A stretch of DNA of 64,000 nt from contig NZ_CP109031.1 of assembly GCF_036226925.1 (NCBI RefSeq), forward strand, positions 6,758,001 through 6,822,000. Reading direction: 5' to 3'. The DNA comes from Streptomyces sp. NBC_00659 (GTDB lineage: Bacteria > Actinomycetota > Actinomycetes > Streptomycetales > Streptomycetaceae). Below the pieces are notes generated by a model. That model had not been told where the DNA came from. It made no database searches and saw only the letters and a list, made by a program, of their open reading frames with translations. Numbering within the stretch: position 1 is the first letter of the stretch; the number at the start of each line of letters is the position of its first letter. Below, one piece after another: positions 58,920-64,000 of the stretch. A program made the position numbers and the translations under genes.

Positions 58920-61694
58920 ATGCCAGCAAAAGGGCTCGACGCCATCACCGGAAGGATCATGCGGGCGGGCGAGGGCCGGATGCTGCGCCGCCTCGAACAC
59001 CTCGCCGCGCAGACCGGCTCCCTGGAAGAGGAGTTCAGGGCGCTGTCCGACGAGGAGCTCCAGGCCCTGACACCGGAGTACAAGGAGCGTCTCGGCGCGG
59101 GCGAGAGCCTGGACGACCTGCTGCCGGAAGCCTTCGCCGCGATGCGCGAGGCCTCCCGCCGCATCCTCGGCATGCGGCACTTCGACGTGCAGATCATGGG
59201 CGGAGCGGCACTGCATCTCGGCCACATCGCCGAGATGCAGACGGGCGAGGGAAAGACGCTCGTCGGCACCCTGCCGGTCTATCTGAACGCCCTCGCCGGC
59301 AACGGGGTCCACCTCGTCACCGTCAACGACTACCTGGCCCGCCGGGACGCCGAGTGGATGGGGCGCGCGTACCGCTTCCTCGGACTGAGCGTCGGCGTCC
59401 TCAGGGCCGAGTCGACCCCCGCCGAACGGCGTGCCCAGTACGCCTGCGACGTCACCTACGGCACCAACACCGAGTTCGGTTTCGACTACCTGCGCGACAA
59501 CATGGCCCGCTCCAAGGACGAACTCGTGCAGCGCGGGCACCACTTCGCGATCGTCGACGAGGCCGACTCGATCCTCATCGACGAGGCGCGCACCCCGCTG
59601 ATCATCTCCGGGCCGGCCGACCAGCCGACGCACTGGTACGAGGCCTTCGCCGCGTTCGTCCAGCACATGAGGGGCGTAGCGGTGCAGGAGGAGCAGTTCA
59701 CCACGCAGGCCGACAAGGACCGCCTCGCCGTCCTGCGGACGGGGCACGACTACGAGTACGACCCCAAGAAGCGCACGGTGTCGATCCTGGACCCCGGCGT
59801 CGAGTACCTCCAGGACCAGCTCGGCATCGACAGCCTCTACGAGTCCGACCACACCCCGCTGATCGGACACCTGAACAACGCGCTCAAGGCCAAGGAGCAC
59901 TTCAGGAAGGACAAGGACTACGTCATCGTGGACGGCGAGGTGCTGATCGTCGACGAGCACACCGGCCGCATCCTTGCCGGCCGGCGCTACAACGAGGGAC
60001 TGCACCAGGCCATCGAGGCCAAGGAAGGCGTCGCGATCAAGGACGAGAACCAGACGCTCGCCACGATCACCCTCCAGAACTTCTTCCGCCTCTACGGCAA
60101 GCTCGCCGGCATGACCGGCACCGCCATGACCGAGGCGGCCGAGTTCCACCAGATCTACCGGCTGCACGTCGTCCCGATCCCCACCAACCGGCCCATGGTC
60201 CGGCGCGACGACCCCGACCAGATCTACCGCACCGAGGAGGCTAAGTACGCCGCGGTCCTCGCCGACATAGCCGAGAAGCACGCCCTCGGCCGGCCGGTCC
60301 TGGTGGGCACCACCTCCGTCGAGAAGTCCGAGACGCTCTCCGCGCTGCTGCGCCGGCAGGGCATCCGGCACGAGGTGCTCAACGCCAAGAACCACCGGCG
60401 GGAGGCCCAGATCGTCGCCCAGGCCGGACGCCGGGGCGCCGTCACCGTGGCCACCAACATGGCGGGCCGCGGCACCGACATCATGCTCGGCGGCAACCCC
60501 GAGGCGATGGCGCTCGCCGAGGCGGGCGAGGACGCGGACCCCGGGGAACGGCGCGGGGTCCTCGACCGGATCACCTCCGCGGTCGCCGCCGAGCACGACG
60601 AGGTCACGGCGCTCGGCGGACTGTACGTACTGGGCACCGAGCGGCACGAGTCACGGCGCATCGACAACCAGCTCCGCGGCCGCTCCGGCCGCCAGGGCGA
60701 CCCGGGCGCCTCCCGCTTCTACCTCTCCCTGGAGGACGACCTGATGCGGCTGTTCCGGGCCAACGTCGTCGACCGTGTGATGGCCATGGCGAACGTCCCC
60801 GACGACGTGCCCATCGAGAACAAGATGGTCACCCGCGCCATCGCCTCCGCCCAGGCCCAGCTGGAGCAGCAGCACTTCGAGTCGCGCAAGGACGTCCTGA
60901 AGTTCGACGAGGTCCTCAACCGGCAGCGCACCCTCATCTACGCCGAGCGCCGCCGCGTCCTGGACGGCGAGGACCTGAACGAACAGATCGCGCACTTCAT
61001 GGAGGACACCGTCCGGGCGTACGTCGAGCGGGAGACCGGCGAGGGCTTCCCCGAGGAATGGGACCTGGAGAGGCTGTGGGGAGCCCTACGGCAGCTCTAC
61101 CCTGTGGGGATCACGGTCGGGGAACTGGTGGACCTCCACGGCGGCCGTGAGGACCTCACCACAGAGCGGGTCCTCGAGACGGTCACCGACGACATCCGCG
61201 CCCGGTACGCGGAGCGCGAGAGGGAACTCGGCCCGGAGGCCCTGCGCGACCTGGAGCGTCTGGTCGTCCTGTCCGTCCTCGACCGCAAGTGGCGCGAGCA
61301 CCTGTACGAGATGGACTACCTGCGCGAAGGCATCGGACTGCGCTGGACGCTCGGCCGCGAGCCGATCGTCGAGTACGAGCGCGAGGGCTACGACATGTAC
61401 GGAGCCATGACCGACGCCATCAAGGAGGAGTCCGTCGGCTACGTCTTCAACCTCGACACCGCCGCCCCGGCCCCCAGGGCCCTGGAACCCCGCGACCGTG
61501 CCGACGGACTGATCTTCACCGCGCCGACGCTCGACACGGCCGACGGTGTGGTCGAAGGCGCGTTCGCCCCCGCACAGCCGCTCAGGACCGCGTCGGCCGT
61601 TCCCGGACCCACCGAAGCACCCGCCGACGCACGGCCCGCGCGCGGCGGTCCCCGGTCGTCCGGACCCGCGTCCCGGCGCCGCCGCAAGCGCTGA
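58920..61694 (+). CDS. secA: Preprotein translocase ATPase SecA (possibly a second copy)
   Basis: A 924-residue SecA motor that drives proteins through SecYEG. Motor domain 1 has MQTGEGKT (Walker A, residues 107-113) and [16 protein letters not shown]. The preprotein cross-linking region includes [18 protein letters not shown]; motor 2 has [13 protein letters not shown] and [17 protein letters not shown]; and the helical scaffold has [17 protein letters not shown]. The tail ends in a basic SRRRRKR with no CxCxSG zinc motif. GAGGGA precedes the ATG. From memory the housekeeping gene lies elsewhere in streptomycetes, so this may be an accessory SecA; the window alone cannot prove it. Confidence 0.93.
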   Translation: MPAKGLDAITGRIMRAGEGRMLRRLEHLAAQTGSLEEEFRALSDEELQALTPEYKERLGAGESLDDLLPEAFAAMREASRRILGMRHFDVQIMGGAALHLGHIAEMQTGEGKTLVGTLPVYLNALAGNGVHLVTVNDYLARRDAEWMGRAYRFLGLSVGVLRAESTPAERRAQYACDVTYGTNTEFGFDYLRDNMARSKDELVQRGHHFAIVDEADSILIDEARTPLIISGPADQPTHWYEAFAAFVQHMRGVAVQEEQFTTQADKDRLAVLRTGHDYEYDPKKRTVSILDPGVEYLQDQLGIDSLYESDHTPLIGHLNNALKAKEHFRKDKDYVIVDGEVLIVDEHTGRILAGRRYNEGLHQAIEAKEGVAIKDENQTLATITLQNFFRLYGKLAGMTGTAMTEAAEFHQIYRLHVVPIPTNRPMVRRDDPDQIYRTEEAKYAAVLADIAEKHALGRPVLVGTTSVEKSETLSALLRRQGIRHEVLNAKNHRREAQIVAQAGRRGAVTVATNMAGRGTDIMLGGNPEAMALAEAGEDADPGERRGVLDRITSAVAAEHDEVTALGGLYVLGTERHESRRIDNQLRGRSGRQGDPGASRFYLSLEDDLMRLFRANVVDRVMAMANVPDDVPIENKMVTRAIASAQAQLEQQHFESRKDVLKFDEVLNRQRTLIYAERRRVLDGEDLNEQIAHFMEDTVRAYVERETGEGFPEEWDLERLWGALRQLYPVGITVGELVDLHGGREDLTTERVLETVTDDIRARYAERERELGPEALRDLERLVVLSVLDRKWREHLYEMDYLREGIGLRWTLGREPIVEYEREGYDMYGAMTDAIKEESVGYVFNLDTAAPAPRALEPRDRADGLIFTAPTLDTADGVVEGAFAPAQPLRTASAVPGPTEAPADARPARGGPRSSGPASRRRRKR

Positions 61695-61886
61695 CCTGCG
61701 GATCAGTAGGACGGCCAGACCACGCCACGGCCACCGCGGACGGGCACCCGCCCGCCGCCGCCCCGTGGAATGCCCGATCCTCGCGGGCGCCCCCGAGGCG
61801 CCCCGGCACCACCGGTCACGGGGCGAGACGGCGGGAATGAGGGACGCCCTGTCTTCGGGCGGACGCGATGCGGCCACAATGGGGGG

Positions 61887-63143
61887 ATGAGCGACAGTCC
61901 AGCCCCCCTCGCTGATCCGCATCTCGTCTTCGACCCCGTGAACGGAGTCCGGGATGTCGTGATCCTCGGATCCACCGGCTCGATCGGCACCCAGGCCATC
62001 GACCTCGTGCTGCGCAACCCCGACCGGTTCCGGGTCACCGCGCTGTCCGCCGCCGGCGGCAGGGTCGCCCTGCTCGCCGAGCAGGCCCACCAGCTGCGGG
62101 TACGGACGGTCGCCGTGGCGCGCGAGGACGCAGTCCCGGCGCTCAGGGAGGCCCTCGCGGCCCGGTACGCACCCGGTGAGACCCTTCCCGAGATCCTCGC
62201 CGGGCCCGACGCGGCCACCCAGGTCGCCGCGTCCGACTGCCACACCGTGCTCAACGGCATCACCGGTTCCATCGGCCTCGCGCCCACCCTCGCCGCCCTG
62301 GAGGCGGGCCGCACCCTCGCGCTCGCCAACAAGGAGTCGCTCATCGTCGGCGGCCCGCTCGTGAAGGCGCTGGCGAAGCCGGGCCAGATCATCCCGGTCG
62401 ACTCCGAGCACGCGGCCCTCTTCCAGGCGCTGGCCTCCGGCACGCGCGCGGAGGTACGCAAACTCGTCGTGACCGCCTCCGGGGGCCCCTTCCGCGGCCG
62501 TACGAAGGCGGAGCTGGCGGACGTGAAGCCGGCCGACGCCCTGGCGCACCCCACCTGGGCCATGGGCCCGGTCATCACGGTCAACTCCGCGACCCTGGTC
62601 AACAAGGGACTGGAGGTCATCGAGGCGCACCTCCTCTACGACATTCCCTTCGACCGCATTGAGGTGGTCGTGCACCCGCAGTCGTATGTCCACTCGATGG
62701 TGGAATTCACGGACGGCTCGACGATCGCCCAGGCGACGCCCCCCGACATGCGGGGGCCCATCGCCATCGGCATCGGCTGGCCCGAGCGCGTCCCGGACGC
62801 GGCCCCCGCCTTCGACTGGACGAAGGCCTCGAACTGGGAGTTCTTCCCGCTCGACGAGGAAGCCTTCCCGTCCGTGGGACTCGCCCGGCACGTGGGGCAG
62901 CTCGCGGGTACGGCCCCGGCGGTGTTCAATGCCGCCAACGAGGAGTGCGTGGACGCGTTCCTGAACGGCACACTGCCGTTCAACGGGATCATGGAGACCG
63001 TCACCCGGGTCGTCGAGGAACACGGCACACCGCGTACGGGAACTTCCCTGACCCTCGCGGACGTCCTCGAAGCGGAGACCTGGGCGCGCGCCCGGGCCCG
63101 TGAACTGACGGCACAGATGACAATCGCGGAGGCTCGTGCATGA
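61887..63143 (+). CDS. dxr: 1-deoxy-D-xylulose-5-phosphate reductoisomerase
   Basis: A 418-residue enzyme of the MEP isoprenoid pathway. NADPH-binding [14 protein letters not shown] is at about 26-39. NKESLIVGG, the metal/substrate motif [20 protein letters not shown], the flexible loop HPTWAMG and [12 protein letters not shown] are all present. The ATG follows a GGGGGG stretch. The stop overlaps the start of the site-2 protease gene by 4 bases (ATGA), the usual dxr-rseP order in actinobacteria. Confidence 0.96.
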   Translation: MSDSPAPLADPHLVFDPVNGVRDVVILGSTGSIGTQAIDLVLRNPDRFRVTALSAAGGRVALLAEQAHQLRVRTVAVAREDAVPALREALAARYAPGETLPEILAGPDAATQVAASDCHTVLNGITGSIGLAPTLAALEAGRTLALANKESLIVGGPLVKALAKPGQIIPVDSEHAALFQALASGTRAEVRKLVVTASGGPFRGRTKAELADVKPADALAHPTWAMGPVITVNSATLVNKGLEVIEAHLLYDIPFDRIEVVVHPQSYVHSMVEFTDGSTIAQATPPDMRGPIAIGIGWPERVPDAAPAFDWTKASNWEFFPLDEEAFPSVGLARHVGQLAGTAPAVFNAANEECVDAFLNGTLPFNGIMETVTRVVEEHGTPRTGTSLTLADVLEAETWARARARELTAQMTIAEARA

Positions 63144-64000
63144 CGACCCTGATGATGATCCTCGGCATAGTCGTCTTCGTGATCGGCCTGCTGATCTCGA
63201 TCGCGTGGCACGAGCTGGGACATCTGTCGACGGCCAAGCTCTTCGGCATCCGGGTGCCGCAGTACATGGTGGGCTTCGGCCCGACCATCTGGTCGCGCAG
63301 GAAGGGCGACACCGAGTACGGCATCAAGGCCGTTCCGCTCGGTGGCTACATCCGCATGATCGGGATGTTCCCGCCCGGCCCGGACGGCCGGATCGAGGCC
63401 CGCTCGACGTCCCCCTTCCGGGGCATGGTCGAGGACGCCCGGTCGGCCGCGTTCGAGGAGCTGAAGCCCGGCGACGAGACCCGCCTCTTCTACACGCGCA
63501 AGCCGTGGAAGCGCGTGATCGTGATGTTCGCCGGCCCCTTCATGAACCTGATCCTGGCCGTCGCGATCTTCCTCGGCGTGATGATGACGTTCGGCATCAA
63601 CACGCAGACCACCACGGTCAGCGCGGTCTCCCCCTGCGTGATCCAGGCCAGCGAGAACCGCGACAAGTGCACGAAGAAGGACCCGGTCGCGCCCGCCGCG
63701 GAGGCGGGACTCAAGCCCGGTGACAAGATCGTCGCCTTCAACGGCACGCCCGTCCCGGACTGGTCCGCGCTTCAGTCCGACATCCGCTCCAACCCCGGCA
63801 AGAAGGTGACGATCACCGTCGACCGCGGGGGCGAGCAGCTCGGCCTCACCGCCCACCTGGTCAAGAACACGGTGAGCAGGACCGACGGCAGCGGCGGCTA
63901 TGTGGAGGGCAAGTACGTGGAGGCCGGCTGGTTCGGCTTCACGCCCGCCACCGGCATCGTCGAGCAGTCCTTCGGCCAGTCCGTGGACCGCATGGGCGAC
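63140..64000 (+). CDS. Site-2 zinc metalloprotease (RseP/Rip1-like), 3' end beyond the window
   Basis: The first 287 residues of an M50 intramembrane protease. The metal-binding HELGH is in the first helix ([17 protein letters not shown]), [30 protein letters not shown] is the family's conserved loop, a second core helix has [13 protein letters not shown], and a PDZ domain begins near residue 180 ([16 protein letters not shown]). It typically cleaves anti-sigma factors or other membrane regulators. Translationally coupled to dxr. The window ends in the middle of the gene; this is not a mutation. Confidence 0.95.
   Translation, partial: MTTLMMILGIVVFVIGLLISIAWHELGHLSTAKLFGIRVPQYMVGFGPTIWSRRKGDTEYGIKAVPLGGYIRMIGMFPPGPDGRIEARSTSPFRGMVEDARSAAFEELKPGDETRLFYTRKPWKRVIVMFAGPFMNLILAVAIFLGVMMTFGINTQTTTVSAVSPCVIQASENRDKCTKKDPVAPAAEAGLKPGDKIVAFNGTPVPDWSALQSDIRSNPGKKVTITVDRGGEQLGLTAHLVKNTVSRTDGSGGYVEGKYVEAGWFGFTPATGIVEQSFGQSVDRMGD

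Noticed and set aside
56630..59269. An 879-codon minus frame across the acyl-CoA dehydrogenase
   Set aside because: Shadow frame that spans the intergenic region and parts of two real + strand genes, with no domain.
63140..64000. Site-2 protease gene considered truncated
   Set aside because: The reading frame is intact up to the last base; it is cut by the window edge only.

Overview
The window is about 70-75% GC. It has GC-ending codon use, GTG and TTG starts, many secreted glycoside hydrolases, paired regulators and only one TTA codon that I could find in a gene. All of this points to a Streptomyces chromosome. Gene order (polyamine ABC cluster, GH18 chitinase, gabT, PucR regulator, aldehyde dehydrogenase, dxr, site-2 protease) matches, from memory, the conserved core around SCO5650-SCO5695 of S. 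coelicolor, interrupted by species-specific blocks. I saw no rRNA, tRNA, CRISPR array, phage or IS transposase.

Left part (1-16.6 kb): a secreted S8 protease translationally coupled to an FG-GAP propeller protein; a class F sortase with its own APDTG substrate and an ECF sigma factor; a ferredoxin-NADP reductase behind an iron-box-like site; a small membrane protein with a palindromic operator and probable leaderless start; a serine hydrolase that carries both a TTA codon and an in-frame copy of what looks like a dispersed Streptomyces repeat; a glycerophosphodiesterase and an adenosine-deaminase-like gene; a DUF4190 protein; an MFS exporter; and a NADAR protein.

Middle part (16.8-35.3 kb): polyamine and GABA catabolism in two blocks. 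The first has an aldehyde dehydrogenase, a PotDABC-like importer and a gamma-glutamylputrescine-oxidase-like flavoprotein. The second has GabT, a PucR regulator and a second aldehyde dehydrogenase, with a membrane-anchored TraG/VirD4-like ATPase in between. A GH18 chitinase with a DasR-type (dre) site, and a PAP2 phosphatase that overlaps its 3' end, lie between the blocks.

Accessory part (35.5-41 kb): two convergent secreted proteins share a tachylectin-like lectin module but end in different cell-wall hydrolase domains. Next come a short secreted peptide made of DAGWQ repeats, a 102-residue protein and a divergent TrmB/LuxR hybrid regulator, which together form a candidate undescribed peptide-signalling locus. 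A probable small RNA and a Zur-box-like dyad follow.

Right part (41-56.5 kb): a coherent locus that looks built for fucosylated xyloglucan. It has a secreted GH12 endoglucanase, an ABC importer without its own ATPase, predicted cytoplasmic GH3, GH42, GH95 and GH31 enzymes, and a LacI regulator. Matching GAAGCGCTTC operators sit at three promoters. The window ends with a long acyl-CoA dehydrogenase, a SecA ATPase, dxr and a truncated site-2 protease gene.
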